A stretch of 64,000 nucleotides of DNA from Megascapheus bottae (taxonomy: Eukaryota > Chordata > Mammalia > Rodentia > Geomyidae), in the NCBI GenBank assembly GCA_024803745.1, contig JANJXV010000024.1:9501427-9565426 (forward strand), read 5' to 3'. The notes beneath the pieces are model-generated. The model searched no databases. It was not told the origin of the DNA and worked only from the letters and a program-made list of their open reading frames with translations. The translations under genes and the position numbers were made by a program. The stretch's first letter is position 1. The number at the start of each line of letters is the position of its first letter. Of this stretch, positions 46,191 through 57,958 are shown piece after piece.

Positions 46191-47209
46191 TTATTTCTTA
46201 TAAAAGGATTCATTACAGAAGTCTCCATACACTGTTGTTTATGAACATAAATTGATATATGAAATCAAAACCCCTTGTTATCACTACTTAAAGAAAACAG
46301 CTTACGTAAAAACCATAAACTGAACAGATTGATATAAATGACATTGTCTATCCTTTTACTCTCTGTTCAGCCTGTAGTCTTATGAAGAAGGATTTAGAAA
46401 CTGATGCATTGTCTATGGATTTGGGGTATTTTGGAAAGCAAGAGTTTGAAGAATTTTGAGTAAAGAAGATCATGACTAATTTCATGGGTACTAAAAATTG
46501 TGGGTGAATGGTTTGTGAATAATACCAGCAAGAGGGTTTACTTTATGAAAGGAATGCATTAGTCACATACAGAAAAGTCTTTTTTTTCAGTAATGGTGAA
46601 ACTAATTTAGATTTAACATAAAAACCAACTGACAAATGGCAAAATGTAGAGAAAAATGGCTCAAAAGCTGTAAAAAAAAAGTAGGTGTTTTATTTTACTT
46701 CAAACCCAAAAGTGGCCCCAGAGGCACATTGTAACTGACAAAATGTTGATGCAATTTGGGTAGAAATTACAGAATTTTAGAGTCAAAGAATAGAAGATTA
46801 TGCATTTACTGCACAACACACTGAATTAGGACATATTAAAGCATAGGAACTGATTTTTACTCAGAGGCTGATCAGGGCAGTACTAGGGTTAGAATTAGGG
46901 TTCTTTTGGGACAACAGACACAATAGAGAATCTTATTGGAGATAACGATAGGAACAAGTGGATTCTAATCTGGTAATACCATAAAGCAAGATTTACAAGA
47001 TAAATGAAAAATTTCAAAGAGAAAGATTTGGCTCAACCCAAGACAATGCCCTCCATTTAAATAAAACTATTCAAAACTATTCAACAGAGCATGTTGAGTG
47101 CTTTTTTCTGAAGTTTGTGTTGTTCTCGGGTGTCAGGATGTTTCCAGAAGGACTTTGCCCTTCACAGGCTATCTAAAGACATATTATTTACAATCTTGTC
47201 CCTGCCAAA

Positions 47210-47212
<3 letters not shown>
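46191..47212. other. AT-rich stretch, no gene seen
   Basis: No recognised feature. Confidence 0.45.
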
Positions 47213-47296
<84 letters not shown>

Positions 47297-47308
47297 CTCT
47301 TTCTCTCC
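47213..47308 (+). repeat. (CT)n microsatellite
   Basis: About 40 CT units, interrupted only near the right end. Apparent Leu/Ser and Arg/Glu ORFs across it are repeat artefacts. Confidence 0.97.
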
Positions 47309-49021
47309 ACAGTCCCCATCGTAAACTCTGTGGACAGGTACTCTCATAGTAACTCTTAACATCATTTTTTGTTTGTTTTTAACAGCTTGACTTTCTGAAT
47401 TCCCAGTCTTCATTAATTAGAACAGCTGAGCTAAGTTTGGCAGTGATTTTTCTAGGAATTAAGTACTCATACTACTTCTGAAGATGATGTGTGTCTTAAT
47501 TAAGTCTTCTCATTAGAACTCCCTGGCTTTGATTGTCAATGTCTGTCTCCACACAGCACTGAGTAGTTTTTGGCCATTTCTTGTATCATTGGATTAAAGA
47601 AGACATTTCATCTTGTACATTTCAGCTCGACAAAGTGAATTTTTAGGCCTTTGCAAATGGACGGAATGTTGTTCTGCTTCTTATAAACTTCTTTTAACTA
47701 AGATTCCTGGCACTTTTAACTAAGATTCCTGGCAAACCCGAAACTCTTAATTACATACACATACTGAATTTTATCAAGTTATTTGAAGAAAAAAAGATGC
47801 ACTTTTCCTACTAGTCATTTTTAGTAACTAGAATAATAAAAGAGAAGTAAGAATCTACGGAGAGTAACTTTCCAATCATGAGAATCTTTACCTTTGTTGC
47901 TAACCGCTTTTTTTTCTTTCAGGTGGAGCTGGTGATGATGAATTTCAAGTAAGCCTGAATTAAAGATGAAACCACCCTGCTTTATTTGGCTAAAATATAG
48001 ACACAGATTTCTGAACTCAAAGTAGATGAACTAAATGGCTCTTTTCTTCCCTTCCTACCTCCTCTTTGGTTTAGAGTTGTATGAAATTAAGAGTACCATG
48101 ACAGTACAAATATATTTTTATTTCTTTGACTTTTACCTAGATATATTCAAATACCTTGGCCCATAAGGCAGAAATGTATCATAGAGAAAATTTCTGGTTT
48201 CTGCAAAATGATTAGGTCTGATTTTTACACTTTACCTAAAATTAATTTAGACAGTTCCTAATAACACAATTGCCCTACAACCTTGAATAATCTCGTCAAA
48301 AAACTATTTAAAATATTCAAGAGGCAAGAAATATCTGGAATATATGTTTTACAATTTTTCTTGTTGAAATCAGCCAGCCAAACCACTTAAAGCATTTGCT
48401 TTAGATAGTGTAAATTGAAAAATATATAAGAAAACAATGGAAACAGAAGATATACAAACACAAAGAAACACACACACATAATAATGAAGTTAAAACACTT
48501 TAACAGATAATCACAGTGTGAAATACGTTCAGATGATCTATACTCTATACTACCAATTGAAACAAAAAATCAATTTTAATTAAAAAATGCTCCTATTTGG
48601 GAATAATGCACTTATAGCCAACCTTTGCTATAGCTAACTTTTGCTATACTAGTTTCACAAAAACCTGAGAGTCGATAAATTAGTGAGATGTTCCTTATCT
48701 TGCAGGGAGATTGGTGCAATATCATGGAACAAAAGACTGGAATTAATTCCTTTTCAACTCTTGAATTCAGACCCAGTGGAATGAACTTATCAACTCACAT
48801 TCACTTTTCTCCCGAGTTGACAATCTTAATACTTTCAGTTTTTTATGGATGAAACATCGAGGAAATTTTTATCTCATAGAAAATTGTGAATTAGAATATA
48901 ATGATGAGACCAATGATAACTCTCCTGAATAAATAATCCAAGAGAACATTTGCTTTTACATAATACTGCTTCCTATAAAAACCCAGAGGATGAACATAGA
49001 GAATTGATGCCTCTTCCAGTT
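47309..49021. other. AT-rich stretch, no gene seen
   Basis: Contains a 22-bp tandem duplication (listed). Nothing else is recognised. Confidence 0.45.
47691..47734. repeat. Perfect 22-bp tandem duplication
   Basis: The 22-bp unit beginning CTTTTAACTAAGATTCCTGG occurs at 47691-47712 and 47713-47734 without change. Confidence 0.97.
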
Positions 49022-49145
49022 TTATTTAGTTTTATTTTTTTGAGGTGGATAATGAAGATGGGGATCTCACTAAGTACATTTGGCCTGGGACTGTGATCCC
49101 TCTTGCTGTGACACTCACTTATTGGAATTACAGGCCCAAGCCCTT
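49022..49145 (-). repeat. B1-like relic, antisense
   Basis: GATGGGGATCTCACTAAGTA, GGCCTGGGACTGTGATCCCT and TTATTGGAATTACAGGCCCA follow the antisense B1 order with many changes. Confidence 0.5.
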
Positions 49146-49329
49146 ATGGCCAGATCTTTACTTATATTATGTTCCGAATTTTACTTTTGGGAGAATCCTA
49201 AGATTAAATCTATAGTTATTGCTAAGTGCATGTGTGTGAGCAAGTTTGTAGATTTTATCATCTCTTCTGTCTTGGATGTACACTCAGTCATCCAACGCTG
49301 TGTTTATTGTTACCATGTTTGACCTTCAT

Positions 49330-49515
49330 GAAGTTGGGATTATATACCTTGGATCAAATCTCAGTTCTATTGTTATTTATTCACTATATGGCTTGAACAA
49401 GTTACTTTAAATGTTTGAATGGTGAAATGTCTATAGTCATGCTATAAACTTGGTAATTTTATGAGGATTTCATAGAGGAAGACAGGTAAGTGCTTAGTGA
49501 AAGTGTTTGGTGCAT
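49330..49515 (+). repeat. MIR SINE relic
   Basis: AATCTCAGTTCTATTGTTAT, TGGCTTGAACAAGTTACTTT, TTTATGAGGATTTCATAGAG and AAGTGCTTAGTGAAAGTGTT follow the MIR consensus order as remembered. The GTAAGT inside it is part of the repeat and is not a splice donor. Confidence 0.72.
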
Positions 49516-50289
49516 CCCCTGGAAGTAAAGAAACAATAGCAACCTTGGTGATACCAGGATTCCATTCTTCAGGTTTTATTTTCTGCCAATTCTGTGGTTG
49601 CTTTTGTTCAATTGTAAACATTTCAGCCTTCTTTCAGAAGATTAATATCCCAATCTTGAGGATGTATCACATAAAAGGGCCATCTACCAGACATATCTCA
49701 TGTAAATTATAGGATCCATGTGCCACAAGTAGAACTGCTATATTTAGTGACAGAAAAAAATGTTTTTTTTTTCTAGTAAAAGTATTGAAGGAAAAACCAA
49801 GAGGATAATTCTTTTACTTTTGAAAACAATGTGCACATTCTGATTTCTTTGGTTTCTAGAACACCTAAATATAATTTGAAGCAATACTGAGAGAATACTT
49901 ACTTATAAACTTACAGGTGATAACTGTGGCTCTTAGTCCTAGCAGTATGGCAGGCTTCTCAGGGAAGCTTTTAAAAAATAGAGACCATGTAAAACTCCAT
50001 CCATTGGAAAATGATAAAGTGCAGGATGAGGTACGGGTTTGGTTAGTGTAGAGCAGAGGACAGATGTTTTCTGAGCAGAAAGGGGAAAGGGTGGAAATGG
50101 CAAACATGACTGGAGCTAAAACAGGTGAAGACGTGTGCTTCTGTGAATGGCATATAATTCATATATATGATACCCTAAATTTTACCTGATTCATTTGTAT
50201 TTTCCTTGAATGAAGATTTATCAAAGTCGTAATTAATTAATGGTCCCATTGTGATAAGTCACTTTACATCAGTAACCAGCACATGCCCC

Positions 50290-50376
50290 ATGCAGGGTCA
50301 TGGCTAAAGCAGGAGAGCCCTTGCCTACCAAGCTAGGGACCCTGAGTTCAATTCTCAGTACTGCCAAAAATATTTA
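50290..50376 (+). repeat. Single ID-like (tRNA-Ala derived) monomer
   Basis: GGCTAAAGCAGGAGAGCCCT, TGCCTACCAAGCTAGGGACC and GAGTTCAATTCTCAGTACTG resemble tRNA-Ala-like A and B box regions with an A-rich tail. It lacks a Geo half. Confidence 0.7.
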
Positions 50377-50383
50377 AAGTAAT

Positions 50384-50444
50384 ATATTTAAAGTAATGTA
50401 TTGCCATCAGCAAAAATATTTAAAGTAATGTATTGCCATCAGCA
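50384..50444. repeat. Tandem duplication, period 32
   Basis: The 29-bp segment beginning ATATTTAAAGTAATGTATTG occurs at 50384-50412 and 50416-50444. A shorter related word lies just upstream, in the A-rich tail region of the ID-like element. Confidence 0.95.
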
Positions 50445-50632
50445 CTATATAAGCAAATCTGTTTTCTAACTTCTATAGTGAAAATAATCCTTCTGACTTA
50501 TGCATTTGAAAGAAATGATTACATAAAATGACATATCAAAGCAGTTTAATTCTTTTTTATGTTGCAACTTTGAGCATTTTTAAATATGTTTAAAAGCTTC
50601 ATGAAATTTCTTTTAATCGTTACCTATTTCTC

Positions 50633-50827
50633 ATTTTTTTTTGCCAGTTCTGGAGCTTGAACTCAGGGCCTGAACACTGTTCTTGGGCTTTTTCAAGGTT
50701 AGAGCTCTGCCACTTGAACCACAGCACCACTTTTGACTTTTTTTCTATGTATGTGATACCAAGGAATTGAACCCAGGTCTTCGTGCATGCTAGGCAAATA
50801 CTCTACCACTAGGCCAAACCCCTGGCC
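50633..50827 (-). repeat. IDL-Geo dimeric SINE
   Basis: Antisense copy with a T-run, then GCCAGTTCTGGAGCTTGAAC, both monomers, and an end at AGGCCAAACCCCTGGCCC. TCTCATT flanks both sides as a short possible duplication. Confidence 0.92.
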
Positions 50828-52999
50828 CATCTCATTGTTTTCTTTTTTACTTATAGAAGTTTGCATACTCCAGTGGGAATGAACTTCCATAGCTTATAAA
50901 ATAGTGTAATATAATTATAATTCTTTACCTAAGGTTCTCTTTTGAATGTATTTATTTTTCTGACAGGTGAGGTCTTTTTTTTAAAAAAGACTTAAAATGT
51001 ATGAGAAGTTCATCTTTTCAGTGAGGACTCTTTTGAATCATTTTCTACTCTTAATATCCTTTTGATTTTCACACACAATTCTATTTGTTTCTGTAATTTT
51101 ACAATATAGTCTTATAATTATTACATGTGAAGTGTGTGAGGAAAGAATTCAAATCTAATTTGATTCCCAATGCAGTACATTGGAGTACAAGACCTTTGAG
51201 GGAAGACTGGCTATGGTAAGTGCCTATGACTTAATAGAGAGAGGACTCTAAGCAGACTAAAGGTGATCTGGATGCGAAAAGGCCCTTATTTGGACGTCAG
51301 CAGCACTAGGACATTTCAAGTCCTGAGGATGAATCAAGATAATCTTGTGTTTGTAGAGCCTTGGCAGAAACAAATGAGTAATTAACTTTGGAGGATGTTG
51401 ATATCATCTGAGGCCTATAATAAAACATTTTACACAATCAATATTGTTGGAGTATAATTATTTTTATATGGAAGATTTTTAATTTTATATAAGAAAAAAT
51501 ATCTATACATGCAAGAAAAAGCTAAATTGTTATCTTAAGAAATTATCAGAAAATTATATGTACATGCAAAAGCACATATAAAACCAAGTCAGTAAATAAG
51601 TCCTAAGGGAAGCTCCTGTAGCTCTCCTTGCCAAATGTCTTCCTTACTCTGTTTTCACTCAACAGTTGAAATATATCCTGAAGCTATTTTCCAATTTTCT
51701 ATCTAAAGCTGATTTTTCTTCTTACCTTTGTTCTTTAAAGTACACAATCAAGAATAAGATTACCATAGTTGCTTTAGATACTTGGAAAAAAGAAAAACTT
51801 TTGTTTGCCCACGTGCTAGACTGCCACCGTGTTAAAGCAAGAGCTCCAATTCCTGGGTTGGCCTTGAATTGATTTGTTCTTCTAAAACACCTTTAGATGA
51901 CACCAAAAATTATTTAAGTCATTTCAAAAACATCTTAGAACAGGAGAATTACACATAAACATGCACTTAACACAAACACAGAAACTCTTAGGTCTAAAAC
52001 GATATCTCATCATAACAAAGGCATTAACTTTGTGCCAGCTGTAGGAAGCAGAGCTCCCAGGTTAACACCATCTAAGCATTTACGGAAATTCTTCTGATTC
52101 CAGCACTTAGCATAGTGCTAGAGTATAATTTTTTTTTACCAGCCATCAAATATAGAAAAAGAAAAGAGGAAGTGGGGCTGTGACTCAAGGGGTAGGGTGG
52201 TCTCCTTGAGTTGAAGAGCTTAGGGACAGTGCCCATGACTGACAAAAAAAAAAAAGGAAAAGAAAAGAATGAACAAGCCCTAAAGAAAAACCCATAGGAA
52301 AGAACTCTAGACACTAAAGTGAATCAAATATCTGAACCAACTTGATTGTATTAAGAGACAAACTACAACCTTAGAATCATGTAGAAAACTGGAGGCTAAA
52401 TAATGAAATTTCAGGGCTTCAATTTAATAATCAAACTTAGAAATACATAGCAAAAAGTTTTGTCTCATATTAAGCACAGCTAAGAATAGCAATTATATGA
52501 TAGCCTAAGGGCAAATAGAATATTCGAGGAAGTCAATCATTATGAGCTTAATGAGTCAAGAATGTAAAAAGAAAAAAAAAGTTTGATCTGCAAGACATTT
52601 TAATGGAAGTAGGCATACCAAAGGAGAAAAGAGACAGAAAACAACATTAAGAAAAATGTAGGACAGTGTTACTAGTACCTGATAAAAAGAAAGAAAACCT
52701 TAGATAAACTTGAAAACTGTAATGATCACTGGCAGGTGACATTTTGCTATAAAATAAGACTTCAAGGTAATAGAATAGCAACACAAAAATATGAAGCATC
52801 AGTCCTTTACTGAGGGCAACATTTCACTGAGAATGAAAGTCAGGTAATAGATCTTGGGGTGAACAAAGATTGAACATTATCATGCATGACAGGCCATCAG
52901 AGGAAATCTTAAAGGATTTTATGCATGCAAAGTTAAATTTTTTCCAGTCAGGGGACAGGAATGATGCAATTCTGTGATTCAAAATATTTATTCTTTGGG
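50828..52999. other. AT-rich stretch, no gene seen
   Basis: No coding or RNA gene was recognised. One Geo monomer is listed separately. Confidence 0.45.
52168..52257 (+). repeat. Stand-alone Geo monomer with target-site duplication
   Basis: Sense copy starting GGAAGTGGGGCTGTGACTCA and ending CATGACTGAC plus an A-run. AAAAGAAAAGA occurs at 52157-52167 and 52258-52268. The duplication is A-rich and short, so weaker evidence than a mixed-sequence one. Confidence 0.78.
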
Positions 53000-53090
53000 T
53001 GTTTTTTGTTTGTTGTTGTTTTGTACTGGAGATTGAATGCTTAGTTTTGCAGCTTAAGTCTACTACTTGAGCTACTCCTCCAATTTCTTT
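53000..53090 (-). repeat. ID-like relic, antisense
   Basis: TTTTTTGTTTGTTGTTGTTT followed by TACTGGAGATTGAATGCTTA and CTACTACTTGAGCTACTCCT. It is a single diverged tRNA-type monomer. Confidence 0.5.
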
Positions 53091-53565
53091 TTCCATTGGT
53101 TATTTTCAGTTGAAGGTCACATTCTTCCAAGGGGCTCATCTGGAATGTGATTCTCCTGCTATGTATCTCTGGGCTGCTGAGTATCCCTAAGGGTTTTCGT
53201 GGAGTTACTTATTCTGTGTTACATTTTTTTTGGAATTTAGGGTGTGGTTTTCTAGTAGGTGAACTCTTTTGTCATATTTCTGGAATTGTATATTAAATAT
53301 CCCAAAGTTTTTGTGTTGTTTTTCATTATTTTTCTTTAGTGAGTATGTATGTACATATTAGCTTCCTTTTCATTTTTATTCCAGTTCTGTAATTCTTGCC
53401 AATGGTGCCTCTACCTCCATGTCTTTATGTCCAATAAATTCACATTCTCTTTGTCACTTACTATATTTCTGCACTTTGTGTTCTCCTTTGTGTGCTTCAG
53501 ATCCTATCTTTATTTCTGCAATTGATTAGTTTTTTTGTATTTTTTCTTTTCTAACTTGTAACACT
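53091..53565. other. Unassigned stretch, no gene seen
   Basis: T-rich with no recognisable feature. Confidence 0.4.
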
Positions 53566-53573
53566 TTTTCTTT

Positions 53574-53631
<58 letters not shown>

Positions 53632-53659
53632 TTTCTTTCCTTCTTTCTTTCTTTCTTTT
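53566..53659 (+). repeat. (TTTC)n microsatellite
   Basis: About 20 TTTC units with few interruptions. It lies exactly where the antisense poly(A) tail of the next SINE should be, so it probably evolved from that tail. Confidence 0.96.
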
Positions 53660-53855
53660 GTCACTTGTGGGCCTGTACTCTGGGACTGGGCATTATTCCT
53701 GAGCTCTTCAGCTCAAGGCCACCGCCCTACATCTGGAGTCACAGCTCCACTTTCTGTTTTCTAGTGGTTAATTGGAGACAAGAGTCTCATGGACTTTAGT
53801 ACCTGGGGTAGCTTTGAACTGCGATCCTCAGTTCTCAGCCTCCTGAGCCTCACTC
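53660..53855 (-). repeat. B1-like plus Geo dimeric SINE
   Basis: Antisense Geo (TCTGGGACTGGGCATTATTC, CTGAGCTCTTCAGCTCAAGG) followed by B1-like sequence (GTTAATTGGAGACAAGAGTC, CAGTTCTCAGCCTCCTGAGC). The B1 5' end is shortened. Confidence 0.88.
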
Positions 53856-54299
53856 CTAACACTTTCTCTATTGCCTCACTACTTTTGTTCTTAAGTTTTT
53901 ATATTTGTGCTCTGAAGACTTTCTTCACAAAATAGATGAGTTCATCAAACAGCTTTAAAAATTCATAACAAAATAACCGGTACAATTTTCCTTTTGCTTG
54001 TGGGTTTGCTTTTTAGGAAATATAGCTTGTCTACTGGTAGAATTTGTTGTGATTATTCGCATCCCATAGAGTCCGCTATGTTTCATTTATGTACACCAGC
54101 CTCCTCAGTCTTCTAGTACATTCACTGGCTTGTTCTTATTTGGGTAATACTGACCCAATGTTAATGTTTTCCTCCGTCATAACTTTGCTATGCATGATCT
54201 ATTTAAGTCTATCTACTGGTTCCTCCCATGCATTGCTGCAGTTCTCTCTGCACATAAGGCCTTTCCCTGTATCCCCAGGAATATAATAATGAATAATAA
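53856..54299. other. Unassigned stretch, no gene seen
   Basis: No repeat family or gene was recognised. Confidence 0.4.
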
Positions 54300-54560
54300 A
54301 ACCAGAGATTCTACTTTCATACAGTTTATAAAATTAGTAAAGGAGAAAAATTAAACAAATGGACTCAATATAGTACATGCTAAATTCTAGGAGAGGAGAA
54401 ATACCCAACACTATGGAAATACATATTAAACACATTAAGTACTGTGATTTCTTAATACATCCTTGCATAAATCTGGTATTTTGTGTAGAGTTTTTCTGTA
54501 TGCATCTAACATTTGGGACAGTCAGGAAAATACTTCTGGAGGAAGGAATTTCTGAACTGA
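54300..54560 (+). repeat. Possible ancient mammalian interspersed repeat
   Basis: CATACAGTTTATAAAATTAG, GGACAGTCAGGAAAATACTT and CTGGAGGAAGGAATTTCTGA echo a widespread mammalian repeat whose family name I cannot recall with certainty. Confidence 0.3.
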
Positions 54561-55769
54561 GCTCTCAAATCAAACAAAGTGAGCTCTAACATGAAGTAAC
54601 TGTTTATGCTAATACCTGGAGGCAAGACAGGGAGAAGGGAGAGCTAGATACTTGCAGATATGTGTTTGGTTGTTCAGTTTCCATATTATGAACCCACAAA
54701 TGGAGTGAATCTATTTTGTTGGGTGTTCCAGGAACTGGAAGACTTCTTTTCTTTGAAACATCTATGTGGGTTGATGCCTTTGATCTGATATTTAGTAAAT
54801 ATCCCATTATACATTATTTCCTCAAAGGATTCTTTACGTTCTGTTTATTTGTTGGTTTTTGGTTTGGCACCTATTCCACACATGTTTTGAAGCTTAAATT
54901 CTTCCATACTGGAGTAAAGTCTGTGTGAAGAATTTTCAGTATTGAGCCCTTGGAAGCAATGGTTTATGTCCTTATTATGGATTGTTGCTGGATGTTAACA
55001 ATATAAATTCTGTGAACTCATTTATTTTCCTTTAAAAGATATCACTATCATGTAACTATATTAATATTCCCACTAGTTCTTCTGGGGGCACTTTAGAATT
55101 CTACAAGGAATGAAAGCATTTTTTTCTGATGATTCCAGAAGCTACCAGCTAAGAGTGACTAAGATGGAATCTAAAGGACACACTTCCAGCTTGTCAGCTG
55201 CTAGGTAGTTCTGCTGTAGGTTTCTGTGTGTAAACAAACAAACAAAAAAAGGTATCAACCATTAAGTAGCTTAACAAATGCCCAAGTCTTGTTGGAATTA
55301 AATCCTCGGAGCATTTCCTTTTATGTGTAAAAGAAGAAAAAAATCTATTTGTAGAGCTGCAAATGTATGTTTTTGTTGTGTGTTGTTTTGATTTTTTCAA
55401 ATTGAGACTACAGCTTGTTTACTTAATTGGTTTGGCAAGGGAAAACCTTTCAGAAGGAAAACAGAACAGCTAATCCTCAGTCCTTTTCACATTTATCCTG
55501 TTTCTAAATGTGAGTGTTTGATCTTTTCATGACCAACGAAAGCACCTGCAGAGACTAGACATTTACAAATAATAATGAATTGTAAGTAATAGGCAGCTCT
55601 TAGAATAAAACAGTAATATGACAAATAAATTGTTTCATAAAAATTGACTCCTAAAAATCCCTGTTATTATTGCAAAGAGGGAAAGTCCTAGTCTATTTAT
55701 TTTGTTTTCATTTTTATTAGGCTTTTCCCATTGCTCTACTGAAGTCTTTCTTTGTAAATTTCATTTTGT
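54561..55769. other. AT-rich stretch, no gene seen
   Basis: No recognised feature. Confidence 0.45.
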
Positions 55770-56333
55770 TTTAATTGACATATAATAATTGTATATATTT
55801 ATAAGGTTCATGATGATTGATGTTCCCGTGTAGGAATAACTGCTGAACAATTAAATCAGACAATTTCACATATCCATTTATTCATAGGATAAGAATATTA
55901 AAAATCCAATTGTTTTAGTAATTTTGTCATATATAATATATTGCTAACAAGTCACTATTATATATAACACCAGAACATATTCTTTTAGGCTGGAGTGTTG
56001 TATTCTTGGACCAGTATTTAGATTCCAAGCCTAGTGGCCTCTGGTAACCACCTTGCAACTCTAAGACTTGGCCTTATTTAGATTCTAAATATAAGAGAAT
56101 TTATGAAATTTGTCTCTTTTGTGACTGGCTTACTTCTGACAGTTCTTGAGATTCATCTTTGTCACAAATGATAAATATCTTTCTAAAAGCTAAATACTAT
56201 CTCATTAGAAAACATACACATACATATATACAAAAGAATATATATACATATAGATTATCCATTATTGGTATAAACTAATAGCATGTACATATTCAATCAC
56301 CCTTCCACTAGTCACATATAAGAGTATATATAA
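55770..56333 (-). mobile_element. Old L1 3'UTR, antisense
   Basis: GTTTTAATTGACATATAATA, ATTGTATATATTTATAAGGT, TTAAATCAGACAATTTCACA and CTGGCTTACTTCTGACAGTT followed by TTGAGATTCATCTTTGTCAC reproduce the reversed order of old mammalian L1 3' regions. Confidence 0.65.
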
Positions 56334-56334
56334 T

Positions 56335-56556
56335 TTTTTGCACATACTATTACCATGACTTGAACTCAGGGACTTGTATTCTCACCATTTTTTGCTCACA
56401 GCTGATACTCATCATTTGAGCCAACTATCTACTTTTGCTATTAATTGGAAATGGACTTTCACAGGCATTTTTGTCAAGGCTGGCTTCAAATCACCTTCTT
56501 TCTACTCAGCCTCCCGAGTAGATAGGATTACAGCTGGAAGCCACCAGTGCCTGACT
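56335..56556 (-). repeat. B1-like plus Geo dimeric SINE, diverged
   Basis: Antisense copy with GACTTGAACTCAGGGACTTG, then ATTAATTGGAAATGGACTTT, AAGGCTGGCTTCAAATCACC and CTCAGCCTCCCGAGTAGATA. Confidence 0.8.
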
Positions 56557-56745
56557 ATAATTTCCGATAGTCATTATTTTGTTTACCAAAAATTGCTTTT
56601 TTAATTTTATATTTATAGTTCTCTCTACTTTTCATTCTGAATTATTTTCTGAACTCATGAATGTTTAGAAGGATGCTTCTAAAATCTGGAATTAGAATGA
56701 TTTCTACCCAATACAACTAATGTAGAGAAATAATCCAGCATTTGA

Positions 56746-56747
<2 letters not shown>

Positions 56748-56778
<31 letters not shown>

Positions 56779-56780
56779 TT
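56748..56780. repeat. (TA)n-rich tract
   Basis: TATATATATATATACATATA and continuation. A short low-complexity run. Confidence 0.9.
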
Positions 56781-56902
56781 ACCTAGTATAGAAGTTGCTC
56801 CTGAGATACCCCAAGTAGCATATATTTGTTTTGCTATGGATCATGCTCCCTATCTGCTTAGCATATCTTTTGAAAATTATATTTTAAAAATCTAACATTT
56901 TT

Positions 56903-57127
56903 GCCAGGCATAGTGGCTCATGCCTGTAATCCTAGCTACTCTGGAGGCTGAGATCTTAGGATCCAGGTTCAAAGCCAGCCCAGACACAAAAGGACCTGAG
57001 ACTCATATCTCCAGTTTCCCTCTAGAGAATGGGAAGTGGGGTTTAGCTAAAGGGTAGGACAGTAGCCTTGAGCTGAAGAGCTCAAGGACAGTGCCCAGAC
57101 TGAATTCAAGTCCATTACCCACAAAAA
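56903..57127 (+). repeat. B1-like plus Geo dimeric SINE
   Basis: Sense copy with GCCAGGCATAGTGGCTCATG, CCTAGCTACTCTGGAGGCTG and linker CTCCAGTTTCCCTCTAGAGA, then Geo from GGAAGTGGGGTTTAGCTAAA through GAGCTCAAGGACAGTGCCCA. Confidence 0.9.
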
Positions 57128-57244
57128 TACTTACAATTTCCTACTGTCTTTTAGTACAGTAGCATATGTCTCAATTTTGATGCTATATCATTAAGCCTTT
57201 ATAACTTTAGCATTATTTTATCCTGACATTGAATTGTTCTTCCC

Positions 57245-57520
57245 ATTATTGTGATGGTCTAATTTATAAACCAAATTGACTTGATAAGATAATGTCCAAT
57301 TATTTGGTGAAACACTACTTTTGGTGTGTTTCTAATGGTATTTCTAGATGAGATAGTCATTTTAATTAGCTGAATGAATAAAGCAAGATGTCCTTACCCA
57401 TGTAGATGGCCCATGTCCAATCAGTTCAAGGCTTGAATAGATAAAAAGGATTGATACTCCTAGGGCAGCCATCATTCTCAAGAGGAACTTGGTCCAGGTT
57501 TTCCAGAAGAACTAGACACA
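57245..57520 (+). repeat. Ancient mammalian repeat relic
   Basis: TAATTTATAAACCAAATTGA, AGATGAGATAGTCATTTTAA, GAATGAATAAAGCAAGATGT, CCAATCAGTTCAAGGCTTGA and ATAGATAAAAAGGATTGATA follow a repeat common across mammals, recognised by word order. I do not name the family with confidence. Confidence 0.5.
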
Positions 57521-57639
57521 AAGATAGATACTTACAAGAGGAGAATTATCAGATTACCTGCCACAGTCTGGACTTGGGGAATCCACAAACACTGTACACA
57601 TGTGGGACCTGCAAAGAAAGCCAAAACTGCTTTAACAAG

Positions 57640-57958
57640 CGAAATGAATGCCAGGATATGAAAACAGGAGGTTTTTCTTTGTGGTGGTTGTTTTTAATGT
57701 ACTATATGAAGTTATTTTCTTTTTTCCCCTCTACGCTTCATCCCATGTCATCACTGTATCTGACTTTGGTGCCTAGTGTATTGTATGTGTGTTTTTGAAT
57801 TAGGAAAGAGATGGGGAGCAACAAGATAATGAGAGAAAGCACTCTTTGTGCTTCACAACTTGGGGAGGAAAATACAGGGGGCAACAATATTAGAGAAGAT
57901 TTGTTCTTACTACCTTACATATGTGCGACATCACCCCGGATAATAAAATTAAATTTTA
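57640..57958 (+). mobile_element. L1 3'-end fragment
   Basis: Sense copy with ATGCCAGGATATGAAAACAG, GTTTTTAATGTACTATATGA, TCACTGTATCTGACTTTGGT and a terminal AATAAAATTAAATTTTAAAA. It is more diverged than the copies at 38.7-40.9 kb. Confidence 0.82.

Noticed and set aside
47098..47413. Overlapping Leu/Ser and Arg/Glu ORFs
   Set aside because: Products of the CT microsatellite.
49480..49495. Near-perfect splice donor (AAGACAG then GTAAGTGC)
   Set aside because: It lies inside a MIR relic and has no matching upstream acceptor.
49865..50107. An 80-codon minus-strand ORF ending near a GTAAGT
   Set aside because: No acceptor or recognisable domain. The start region resembles dispersed noncoding repeat sequence.
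50290..50376. Possible tRNA gene
   Set aside because: The tRNA-like boxes belong to an ID-type SINE monomer. No complete cloverleaf can be drawn and an A-rich tail follows.
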